A stretch of DNA of 6,381 nt from an uncultured Muribaculaceae bacterium (lineage in GTDB: Bacteria; Bacteroidota; Bacteroidia; Bacteroidales; Muribaculaceae). The stretch spans positions 1-6,381 of the forward strand of contig CAKTOT010000117.1 of the NCBI GenBank assembly GCA_934590135.1, written 5' to 3'. The stretch's first letter is position 1. Each line of letters starts with the position of its first letter. The position numbers were made by a program, and so were the translations under genes. This document shows, one piece after another, positions 1-6,347 of this stretch. The notes below the pieces were generated by a model. It did no database searches, was not told where the DNA came from, and saw only the letters and a program-made list of their open reading frames with translations.

Positions 1-12
1 TTTTCCCAAAAT

Positions 13-42
13 TCTCACTACGGGGCTAGCCCCGTAGTGAGA
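13..42. terminator. 30-nt perfect palindrome, probable bidirectional terminator
   Basis: Positions 13-42 are an exact self-complementary palindrome centred on CTAG (26-29), giving a 13-bp GC-rich stem with a 4-nt loop in either RNA strand. Read leftward it is followed almost at once by AATTTT (revcomp of 7-12). Read rightward a T5 run (51-55) follows after 8 nt. It fits a rho-independent terminator, better placed for leftward transcripts, and would insulate the DUF3737 unit from whatever lies left of the window. A protein-binding palindrome is the alternative. Confidence 0.6.
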
Positions 43-116
43 GGCTGGCGTTTTTGCACTTCGTTTAAGAATCTACATTTTTTCCGCTTAAAAATATTCC
101 GACTGCGCCGCAAACA

Positions 117-220
117 GCTCCCCCCACCACCCCCGAGCAAGGAGTGAAGCGGCTTTAGAGCCGGTCGCTCCCCGTTTTAGTCCGGGGCCGAAGTCGTGCT
201 TTTAAGAGAAGGGAGGGGGC
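117..220. other. structured GC-rich block, function unknown
   Basis: Several pairings can be read directly. GCTC (117-120) and GAGC (135-138) enclose a 14-nt C-rich loop that is a mirror repeat (CCCCCACCACCCCC). 141-147 pairs with 165-171 and 150-154 with 159-163, forming an extended hairpin with a TTAG loop. CCCCG (170-174) can pair with CGGGG (183-187), competing for two bases with the previous hairpin. The C-rich loop (121-128) is complementary to GGAGGGGG (212-219) with one A-A mismatch, which would make a long-range or pseudoknot pairing. The block lies upstream of the promoter box at 278, so it is probably not the 5' leader of that transcript. It could be a small RNA, a regulatory element or a dispersed repeat; I do not recognise the family. 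Confidence 0.35.
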
Positions 221-277
221 AAAGTGTCGTATTATTTAAGCAATGTTAAGCGGTGGGGCGGTCTCGAAAATACTTTG

Positions 278-285
278 TATATTTG
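278..285 (+). promoter_or_regulatory. Bacteroidota -7 promoter box for the DUF3737 gene
   Basis: TATATTTG matches the Bacteroidota primary sigma-factor -7 consensus TAnnTTTG exactly. Transcription would start near 290, giving a leader of about 40 nt before the ATG at 329. I see no clear TTG/TTTG -33 element at the usual distance (about 255-260). An inverted repeat, CTTTGT (273-278) with ACAAAG (290-295), straddles the box and could be an operator. The box also supports 329 over 224 as the start of the gene. Confidence 0.5.
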
Positions 286-328
286 CAAAACAAAGCATAA
301 CAACACGCAATATAGACAGGATAATTAT

Positions 329-1192
329 ATGGAAAAGACAAAGATAGAGAATAAGGAATACGGGGGCGAACGGCCGTTGTTCGCTGCCCATGACTTGGAA
401 CTGGAACACGTGATTATCAATCCCGGCGAGAGCGCCTTGAAAGCCTCGCGAGACATCGTGGCACGCCATTGCGAGTTCCGCGGCAAGTACCCGTTCTGGC
501 ACGCACGTAACTTTGAGGTCGAAGACTGCTACTTCACCGAGGGAGCACGTGCCGCGTTGTGGTATAGCCAAGACTGCGTAATGCGCAACTGCCGTGTCGA
601 AGCGCCCAAGATGTTCCGCGAACTCAAAGGACTGTATGTCAGCGGCGTCGAATTCCCCAACGCGCAGGAAACCCTGTGGCATTGCAGCGACGTCACCCTC
701 GAAGATGTCAAGATGTTCAATGCCGACTACCTGTTTATGCACACCGACCACGTGGTCATCGACCGCTATGAGCAGCACGGCAATTACTCCTTCCAATATT
801 GCCACGATGTGGTGATACGTAACGCCAAGATTTACAGCAAAGACGCGCTGTGGAACACCGTGGGCGTCACCGTGCGCGACAGCGAGCTGCACGGCGAGTA
901 CCTCGGCTGGTATTCGCACGGCCTGCGTCTTGTCAATTGCCATATCACCGGCACCCAGCCCCTGTGCTACTGCCACGACCTCGTACTCGAGAACTGCACT
1001 TTCGGCGCCGATGCCGACCTGGCCTTCGAGGACTCGGACGTGCGTGCCGGGCTGCACGGGCATGTCACCAGTATCAAGAATCCGCGCCACGGATACATCT
1101 ATTGCGACAGCGTGGGCGAGGTGATTCTTGACGAGAACATCCAGTCGCCGGCCGATTGCCGCATCGTCACCACCGGCAGCGCCGACGCATGA
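329..1192 (+). CDS. DUF3737 family right-handed beta-helix protein
   Basis: This 287-residue protein matches the DUF3737 family (function unknown) essentially from end to end. Family landmarks I recognise are YGGERPLF (11-18), GESALKAS (33-40), KYPFWHARN (53-61), ARAALWYS (73-80), ETLWHC (114-119), GNYSFQ (151-156), SKDALWN (170-176), GEYLGWYS (189-196) and LAFEDS (231-236). There is a repeat of about 19-21 residues: coils begin near 18, 37, 56, 77, 96, 116, 136, 155, 174, 193 and 212, each with an aromatic or hydrophobic opener, a D/N/G turn and a beta-strand, as in pectate-lyase-like parallel beta-helices. There is no signal peptide or membrane segment, so it is probably cytoplasmic. The ATG at 329 follows an A-rich leader and sits about 40 nt from the predicted transcription start. 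Its stop overlaps the start of the exporter gene. No catalytic residues are known, so I assign no activity. Confidence 0.88.
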   Translation: MEKTKIENKEYGGERPLFAAHDLELEHVIINPGESALKASRDIVARHCEFRGKYPFWHARNFEVEDCYFTEGARAALWYSQDCVMRNCRVEAPKMFRELKGLYVSGVEFPNAQETLWHCSDVTLEDVKMFNADYLFMHTDHVVIDRYEQHGNYSFQYCHDVVIRNAKIYSKDALWNTVGVTVRDSELHGEYLGWYSHGLRLVNCHITGTQPLCYCHDLVLENCTFGADADLAFEDSDVRAGLHGHVTSIKNPRHGYIYCDSVGEVILDENIQSPADCRIVTTGSADA

Positions 1193-2658
1193 GCCGGGGC
1201 GCGGGCTTAGACCTCGCGGCGCAATTGCGGTCGCCACGTGTGGCGACTCTGCGCGGCAAACTCGTCATGGTGGCACGGCTCAGCTGGCCCGCTATTATGG
1301 CACAGTTGTCCACGTTGCTCATGGAATATATCGACGCCGCCATGGTGGGGCACCTCGGTGCCGAGCCGGCCGCCTCGATAGGACTTATCGCTACCACGAC
1401 ATGGCTCTTTTGGGGCTTGGGCACGGCCACGGTCATGGGTTTCTCTGTGCAGGTGGCTCATCTTTTGGGCGGCGGCAAAGACGCCGAGGCTCGCAGTGTC
1501 GTGCGTCAAGGCACGGTCGTTGTTGCCGCCGTCGGCGTATTGGTCGCGTTGGTTGCCTTGGCCATTTCTCCCGGGCTGCCGCACTGGCTGGGCGGCAAGG
1601 GCGAAGTGTGCGATATGAGCACCTCCTATTTTGCCATCTTCGGGGCCTCGATGCCGGTGATATACCTGACCTTTATGGCCGGTGCGATGCTCCGCAGCAG
1701 CGGAAATATGCTTGTTCCCGGTGTGATAGCCGTGGTGATGTGCACCCTTGACGTGGTATTCAACTTCCTGATGATTTACCCGTCGCATATCTTCAGCACA
1801 CCATGGGGCACGCTGATACTGCCGGGCGCAGGGCTCGGCGTCACCGGCGCTGCTATAGGTACGGCCATGGCCCAGGTTGTGGGCTGTGTCATCCTGCTGT
1901 GGCACCTGTTACGCCGCTCGCCGGCGTTGGCCCGTCCGTGGTCACGAGCTCGTGGCTACGTCGGTTCGTGGTGGCACCTGAGCCGCCGTGTTATGCGCCA
2001 TGCCGTCTCAATTGCCAGTCCTATGGCGCTTGAACGCGTGGTCATGTGCGGCGCACAAATACTGATAACCGCCATAGTAGCACCTTTGGGCAATGCCGCC
2101 ATTGCCGCCAACGCCTTTGCTGTGACGGCTGAGAGCCTATGCTATATGCCCGGCTACGGCATCGGCGAGGCCGCCACCACCCTTGTCGGTCAGAGCCTCG
2201 GGGCGGGACGCCACACACTTGCCGTAAGCTTCGGTCGCATTACTATGACACTCGGCATTGTCGTTATGGGTGTGCTGGGCGTTGTTATGTGGTTCTACGC
2301 TTACGATATGATAGCGTTCTTTACGCCTGATGTTGATGTGCGCGAACTGGGCGCTATGGCTCTGCGTACCGAAGCGTGGGCCGAGCCGATGTTCGGCGCC
2401 GCTATAGTCGGCTATGGTATCGCCATAGGCGCACGCTATGCCACCGTGCCCGCGTGTATCAACTTCGGCAGCATTTGGGCCGTGCGCCTGACGCTGTCCG
2501 CGATACTGGCTCCATCTATGGGACTGTATGGCGTATGGCTGGCCATGTGCATCGAGTTGTGCTTCCGCGGCGCGGCCTTTGTCTTGCTCTTTATTCGAGG
2601 ATGGTGGCTTAAACATGCAACGGCCATTGCCGCCGAGTCTCGATCGGCCGAGAATTAG
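1189..2658 (+). CDS. MATE family efflux transporter
   Basis: This is a 489-residue multi-spanning inner-membrane protein of the MATE (NorM/DinF-like) class, which exports organic cations, drugs or metabolites using Na+ or H+ gradients. Family hallmarks are the first helix region with SWPAIMAQ (32-39) and IDAAMVGHLG (48-57), LRSSGN (168-173), GLGVTGAAIGTAMAQ (215-229), and, in the second repeat, SPMALERV (277-284), GIGEAATTLVGQSLGAGR (324-341) and a final pair of helices around 403-470. About 12 hydrophobic helices fit in two six-helix halves, with a basic loop at 241-270 between them. The usual family length is about 450, so it is complete. I chose the ATG at 1189 because it forms an ATGA overlap with the previous stop. 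An upstream in-frame TTG at 1156 would add 11 very basic residues inside the neighbour and is unlikely. The substrate cannot be read from the sequence. Confidence 0.93.
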   Translation: MSRGAGLDLAAQLRSPRVATLRGKLVMVARLSWPAIMAQLSTLLMEYIDAAMVGHLGAEPAASIGLIATTTWLFWGLGTATVMGFSVQVAHLLGGGKDAEARSVVRQGTVVVAAVGVLVALVALAISPGLPHWLGGKGEVCDMSTSYFAIFGASMPVIYLTFMAGAMLRSSGNMLVPGVIAVVMCTLDVVFNFLMIYPSHIFSTPWGTLILPGAGLGVTGAAIGTAMAQVVGCVILLWHLLRRSPALARPWSRARGYVGSWWHLSRRVMRHAVSIASPMALERVVMCGAQILITAIVAPLGNAAIAANAFAVTAESLCYMPGYGIGEAATTLVGQSLGAGRHTLAVSFGRITMTLGIVVMGVLGVVMWFYAYDMIAFFTPDVDVRELGAMALRTEAWAEPMFGAAIVGYGIAIGARYATVPACINFGSIWAVRLTLSAILAPSMGLYGVWLAMCIELCFRGAAFVLLFIRGWWLKHATAIAAESRSAEN

Positions 2659-2693
2659 GTTCAACGAACGAATTAAGTCCATTAGAGCCTAAT
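2654..2693 (+). other. hairpin straddling the exporter stop codon
   Basis: ATTAGGTTC (2654-2662) pairs with GAGCCTAAT (2685-2693) over 9 bp including one G-U pair, with a 22-nt loop. The first arm includes the TAG stop. No T run follows, so it is a poor intrinsic terminator. It could affect mRNA stability or partial read-through into the lyase gene, or be chance. Confidence 0.25.
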
Positions 2694-2759
2694 GTCAGGC
2701 GAGTATGAATAAATAATAGAAATAAAAGAATATACAACCATACAAAACATAATTAAGCT

Positions 2760-3941
2760 ATGGATATGGAAAGATATGATTTTGACGCTCCGGTCAATAG
2801 GCTGCATACAGACAGCATGAAATGGGACGGATACAGCGTCCCGGGACACGACCTGATACCGCTATGGGTAGCCGATATGGACTTCAAGTCGGCCCCCGAG
2901 ATAGTGGAAGCACTGATAAAGCGTGCCGCTCACGGGGTCTTCGGTTACAGTTTTCCCGGCGATGAGTACTATGATGCCGTATCCTCGTGGTTCGAGCGGC
3001 GTCACCATTGGCATATAGACCGCCGATGGGTTATCCCGACTACCGGTGTTCTTCCCGCCCTGGCAGCCGTGCTGCGTGCCGTCACATCTCCCGGAGATGG
3101 TGTGGTGGTGCAGACTCCGGTGTATAATTGCTTTTTCTCGAACATACGCAATGCCGGATGTCGCAATGTGGATGCCCCATTGCATTTGGATAATCACGGA
3201 ATATACCAAATGGACTTCGATGTCTTGGAGAAAGCTCTTGCCGATCCCAAGAGCACGGCTATGATACTGTGCAATCCCCACAACCCCGGCGGCCGCGTAT
3301 GGCCCGCCGAGGACTTACGCCGTGTCTACGAATTGTGCCGCAAGTACGATGTTACCTTGATAAGCGATGAGATACACTGCGAGATAGTCTTTGCGCCGCA
3401 CAGCTACACGCCTATGGCCACGCTGTGTGACGGCGACTGTGTCACTATGGTCTCGCCCAGCAAAGCCTTCAATCTTGCCGGATTGCAGGTCGCAAATATT
3501 ATAGTCAAAGATTCCCATCTACATCGCATTATCAATCGAGCAATCAATGACAATGAGACTTGCGACATAAGCCCCTTTGCAATCATAGCCCTACAAAAAG
3601 CATACAACGAAGGCGAGACGTGGTTGCAAGCTATGCTCAGATATGTACATGCCAATTACGAGAGTGTGAGCGATTACGTGGACCAAAACATTCCCGGAAT
3701 ACGCGTTTTGCCACTTGAAGGCACATACTTGGCATGGGCTGACTGTCGCGAGATGCTCAGGTGGCGAGGGCAGGCTGTGGCCGAATTTGCCGAGGCGCTC
3801 AGGCGAGATACCGGCGTATGGGTGCAGCCGGGCACGGCCTATGGTGCCGAGGGCGAAGGTTTTGTACGTATCAACTTGGCCACAACTCGAGCTCTTTTGG
3901 CCGAGGGTATGCGTCGCATACGCACGTACACTCGGAAATAA
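2760..3941 (+). CDS. patB: MalY/PatB family PLP-dependent C-S lyase (putative cystathionine beta-lyase)
   Basis: This 393-residue fold-type I PLP enzyme belongs to the MalY/PatB group, which cleaves C-S bonds in cystathionine, cysteine or related conjugates to give a thiol, pyruvate and ammonia. Visible landmarks are the WVADMDF signature (36-42), TTGVLPAL for cofactor phosphate contact (94-101), CNPHNPGGRVW (171-181) with the PLP-facing Asn175, SDEIHCEIV (202-210) with Asp203 pairing to the pyridine nitrogen, SPSKAFNLAG (232-241) with the Schiff-base Lys235, and VWVQPGTAYG (353-362) followed by GFVRINLA (367-374) with Arg370 for the substrate carboxylate. Length is typical and no key residue is missing. 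There is no signal peptide, so it is cytoplasmic. The start at 2760 follows an A-rich leader without Shine-Dalgarno; an in-frame ATG at 2766 is also possible. I see no TAnnTTTG box in the 101-nt gap, so it may be cotranscribed with the exporter. The symbol is family-level; an aminotransferase role is not excluded. Confidence 0.88.
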   Translation: MDMERYDFDAPVNRLHTDSMKWDGYSVPGHDLIPLWVADMDFKSAPEIVEALIKRAAHGVFGYSFPGDEYYDAVSSWFERRHHWHIDRRWVIPTTGVLPALAAVLRAVTSPGDGVVVQTPVYNCFFSNIRNAGCRNVDAPLHLDNHGIYQMDFDVLEKALADPKSTAMILCNPHNPGGRVWPAEDLRRVYELCRKYDVTLISDEIHCEIVFAPHSYTPMATLCDGDCVTMVSPSKAFNLAGLQVANIIVKDSHLHRIINRAINDNETCDISPFAIIALQKAYNEGETWLQAMLRYVHANYESVSDYVDQNIPGIRVLPLEGTYLAWADCREMLRWRGQAVAEFAEALRRDTGVWVQPGTAYGAEGEGFVRINLATTRALLAEGMRRIRTYTRK

Positions 3942-3972
3942 GACGCAACGCGCCTACATACAGGAAAAGAAT

Positions 3973-4004
3973 AGGGCGGCAGACACAGGATTGTCTGCCG
4001 CCCT
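3973..4004. terminator. bidirectional intrinsic terminator between convergent genes
   Basis: A perfect 13-bp stem (3973-3985 with 3992-4004, arm beginning AGGGCGGC) has a 6-nt loop, CAGGAT. It lies in the 87-nt gap between the two converging stop codons. Leftward it is followed by ATTCTTTTCC, a good U-rich tail for the transketolase transcript. Rightward the tail is GATTTATCTGTT, weaker but usable for the lyase transcript. Confidence 0.85.
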
Positions 4005-4028
4005 GATTTATCTGTTCAAATGATTTGT

Positions 4029-6077
4029 TCAGTCCTCGATGAATTCAACGATGTTGGACAAGATGTTGGCATCGGTGAAGCCGAATTTCTCGTCCAAGAT
4101 CTTATATGGAGCGGAAGCTCCGAAGTGCTCAAGTCCGAAGATATCCCATTGGGCGGTACCGCGCATCAGCGGATACAATGCTGCGGGCAGTCCGGCGGTA
4201 ATGCCGTAGCGCGGAACGTTGGGCGTGAGCACGCTGTCGCGGTATTCCTTGTCCTGACGCAGGAACAGCCCTACGGAGGGGACGGAAACTACGCGAACAC
4301 GGCGGCCTTCCTCGGCCAATGCCTCGGCGGCGTGTACGGCCAGAGCCACCTCACTGCCATTGGCCACGAGTACCAATTCGGGATTCTCGGATTCGATGAT
4401 GGTGTATCCGCCGCGCTGTGCGCCGTATGCGGCTTTGCGGCGGTCGCCGTCAGCGGCAGGCAGATCCTCGAGGTTTTGGCGCGAGAAAATCAAAACTGTT
4501 GGGCATTCATTATTGTCCATGGCCATCTTCCAAGCTACTGCGGTCTCGGCGTTGTCGGCAGGGCGCAGAACCAGGGTGCTCTGTCGGCCTGCGAAGTTGT
4601 CAAGAAGTTCCATAAGACGTATCTGGGCTTCTTGTTCTATCGGCTGGTGAGTTGGGCCGTCTTCGCCTACACGGAAGGCGTCATGCGTAAAGATGTACTT
4701 CACCGGTAGTTCCATGAGTGCGGACATACGCAAAGCCGGTTTGATATAGTCGCTGAATACGAAGAAAGTGCCGCAAGCGCCGATACATCCGCCATGAAGG
4801 GCGATGCCGTTGATTGCGGCGGCCATAGTCAGCTCGGCCACACCGGATTGCAAGAATTTACCGCTGAAATCACCGCGTGTGAAGGCGTGTGTCTGCTTCA
4901 AGTAGCCATCGGTTTTGTCTGAATTGGCGAGGTCGGCCGAGGATACAATCATATTGTCCACGGTCTGTGCGAGTAGACCCAGAACCTTGGCCGAGGCGTT
5001 GCGCGAGGCCTCGTTGGGCTTGAATTCGATGCTGTCGTAATCTATTTGCGGCAATTTGCCGTCGATGTAGTCTTGTAATGTCTTTGCTGCTTCGGGGTTG
5101 GCGTCGGCCCAAGCTTTAGCAGCAGCGCGCCGCTCGGCTACGGCCTTGCGAAGCTGCTCGGCGCGTGCGGCATAGAGTGCACACGTCGATTGGCGTATCT
5201 CGAAAGGTTTGGCCGGATCGCCGCCGAGACCGCGGATGGTGGCATCCAAGTCGGCGCCGGCTCCCGTCAATGGTTGTCCGTGGGTGGAAACTGCGCCTTC
5301 GAGGCTTGTGCCGTCGGGACGCACGGTACCCTTGGCCATAATCGTGTGCCCGATGATAAGGGTGGGGCGGCGCTCCTCCTCTTGGGCGGCTTCGATGGCG
5401 GCGGCTATAGCTGCGCAATCATTGCCATCGATATCTATGACATTCCAGCCCCAAGCGCGGTACTTGGCTGCAGTATCCTCATCTGTTACGGCATCGGTAG
5501 TGGTAGACAATTGCACCTTGTTCGAATCATAGAACATTATAAGATTATTAAGTCCCAGGTGTCCGGCCAGGCGTCCGGCGCCTTGGCTGATTTCTTCTTG
5601 TATGCCGCCGTCGCTTATGAAGGCATAAGTCTTGTGTGCACAGGCAGCCTCGCCGAAGCGAGCGACGAGGAAGCGCTCGGCAATGGCGCAGCCGACAGCC
5701 ATAGCATGTCCCTGGCCTAATGGTCCGGAACTGTTCTCAATGCCGCGATTGACGTCAAGTTCCGGATGTCCCGGTGTCACGCTGCCCCACTGACGGAACT
5801 GAGCCAACTCTTCGGGTGTGAATTTGCCCGTAAAGGCAAGCACGCCGTAAAGCATTGTAGACATGTGTCCCGGGTCAAGGAAGAAACGATCGCGGGCAAT
5901 CCATTGAGGATCTTCCGGGTCGTAGACAAGGTATTTTGCAAAGAGTGTATTGATGAAATCGGAAGCACCCATGGCACCGCCCGGGTGGCCGGATTTGGCT
6001 TTCTCGACCATTGATGCTATCAGCACGCGTAGGTTGTTGGCAGCACCATTGAGTTGTATACGTTCTTGTTGGTCCAT
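4029..6077 (-). CDS. tkt: transketolase
   Basis: This 682-residue cytoplasmic thiamine-diphosphate enzyme moves two-carbon ketol units between xylulose-5-phosphate and ribose-5-phosphate or erythrose-4-phosphate in the non-oxidative pentose phosphate pathway. The N-terminal ThDP-binding domain has SGHPGG (29-34, catalytic His31), GHMS (70-73), GPLGQG (118-123) and the metal/diphosphate motif from Asp156 to Asn186. The middle domain has VAELTM with the cofactor-activating Glu415, THDAF (464-468) and GEDGPTHQP (471-479, His477). Phosphate-binding SRQN is at 532-535. The C-terminal domain (about 560-682) is intact. All expected domains are in one chain of normal length. One oddity is that the usual GDG of the ThDP motif reads SDG (155-157). 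I chose the ATG at 6077-6075: it begins the conserved N-terminal helix and follows an A-rich leader with no Shine-Dalgarno. It is convergent with the lyase gene and appears to be a single-gene unit with its own promoter and terminator. Confidence 0.97.
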   Translation of the reverse strand: MDQQERIQLNGAANNLRVLIASMVEKAKSGHPGGAMGASDFINTLFAKYLVYDPEDPQWIARDRFFLDPGHMSTMLYGVLAFTGKFTPEELAQFRQWGSVTPGHPELDVNRGIENSSGPLGQGHAMAVGCAIAERFLVARFGEAACAHKTYAFISDGGIQEEISQGAGRLAGHLGLNNLIMFYDSNKVQLSTTTDAVTDEDTAAKYRAWGWNVIDIDGNDCAAIAAAIEAAQEEERRPTLIIGHTIMAKGTVRPDGTSLEGAVSTHGQPLTGAGADLDATIRGLGGDPAKPFEIRQSTCALYAARAEQLRKAVAERRAAAKAWADANPEAAKTLQDYIDGKLPQIDYDSIEFKPNEASRNASAKVLGLLAQTVDNMIVSSADLANSDKTDGYLKQTHAFTRGDFSGKFLQSGVAELTMAAAINGIALHGGCIGACGTFFVFSDYIKPALRMSALMELPVKYIFTHDAFRVGEDGPTHQPIEQEAQIRLMELLDNFAGRQSTLVLRPADNAETAVAWKMAMDNNECPTVLIFSRQNLEDLPAADGDRRKAAYGAQRGGYTIIESENPELVLVANGSEVALAVHAAEALAEEGRRVRVVSVPSVGLFLRQDKEYRDSVLTPNVPRYGITAGLPAALYPLMRGTAQWDIFGLEHFGASAPYKILDEKFGFTDANILSNIVEFIED

Positions 6078-6128
6078 ATATTATAGTGTTTTAGGTTTTT
6101 TTTATCAATTGTCGGCAGTGAATTTCTG

Positions 6129-6136
6129 CAAAAGTA
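6129..6136 (-). promoter_or_regulatory. tkt: Bacteroidota -7 promoter box for transketolase
   Basis: On the minus strand the box reads TACTTTTG, an exact TAnnTTTG match. It would start transcription near 6122 with a leader of about 45 nt before the ATG. No clear -33 TTG is visible. In the -30 area there is instead a perfect 10-bp palindrome, ATAGCGCTAT (6153-6162), and a smaller one, TCGCGA (6145-6150), which could be regulatory sites. Confidence 0.55.
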
Positions 6137-6339
6137 ATAAATAATCGCGAGAATAGCGCTATCTAAGGCCTCCAAAGTGCGTTTGAACATCGATATTTGA
6201 TCTTGGGCAATTAATGAGTCGATTCCATCGGAGGTGTATGCCGACGAGAGTAATGCGGGCGTTTAATCAAAAGGAATTGACAACCAGGAACTACGGCTGT
6301 CTTTCGGTAGATTCCAGTATCAAGTGCAAAATTAGCCAA

Positions 6340-6347
6340 TATATTTG
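6340..6347 (+). promoter_or_regulatory. possible -7 box for a gene beyond the right edge
   Basis: TATATTTG is an exact TAnnTTTG match on the plus strand, reading out of the window, divergent from transketolase. No -33 element is evident at the usual distance, and the downstream gene, if any, is not in view, so this is weak. Confidence 0.25.

Larger units (their letters stand above)
1..328. other. gene-free left intergenic region
   Basis: I see no credible gene here on either strand. The stretch contains, in order, a long perfect palindrome (13-42), an AT-rich spacer with T and A runs (about 51-105), a GC-rich block with strongly strand-asymmetric C and G tracts and several possible hairpins (117-220), and an AT-rich promoter/leader (about 225-328) feeding the first gene. 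An open reading frame in phase with the first gene extends upstream to a GTG at 224. Its 35 extra residues do not resemble the DUF3737 family and it starts upstream of the promoter box, so I treat it as non-coding. Confidence 0.7.

Noticed and set aside
224..328. A 35-residue N-terminal extension of the DUF3737 protein from a GTG.
   Set aside because: The extension does not look like the family and begins upstream of the promoter box at 278-285; the ATG at 329 begins the family-like sequence.
236..1237. A 333-codon open frame on the minus strand covering the whole DUF3737 gene.
   Set aside because: Its protein resembles no family I know, while the plus strand matches DUF3737 along its whole length. 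Long antisense frames are common opposite codon-biased genes.
1207..1905. A 232-codon minus-strand frame opposite the start of the exporter gene.
   Set aside because: Its translation is rich in His, Gln, Arg and Gly with no family features, as expected of the complement of a membrane-protein gene.
4020..4709. A 229-codon open frame on the plus strand opposite the end of transketolase.
   Set aside because: It is fully antisense to a clear transketolase domain, crosses the terminator-side gap and has no recognisable protein features.
6020..6190. A 56-codon minus-strand frame running from upstream of transketolase into its start.
   Set aside because: It overlaps the transketolase promoter, leader and first codons in another phase and has no protein features beyond a short hydrophobic run.
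6327..6334. A minus-strand TAnnTTTG match (TAATTTTG).
   Set aside because: It lacks a -33 element, lies 5 nt from an opposite-strand match, and is about 250 nt from the nearest gene it could serve; a closer box exists at 6129-6136.
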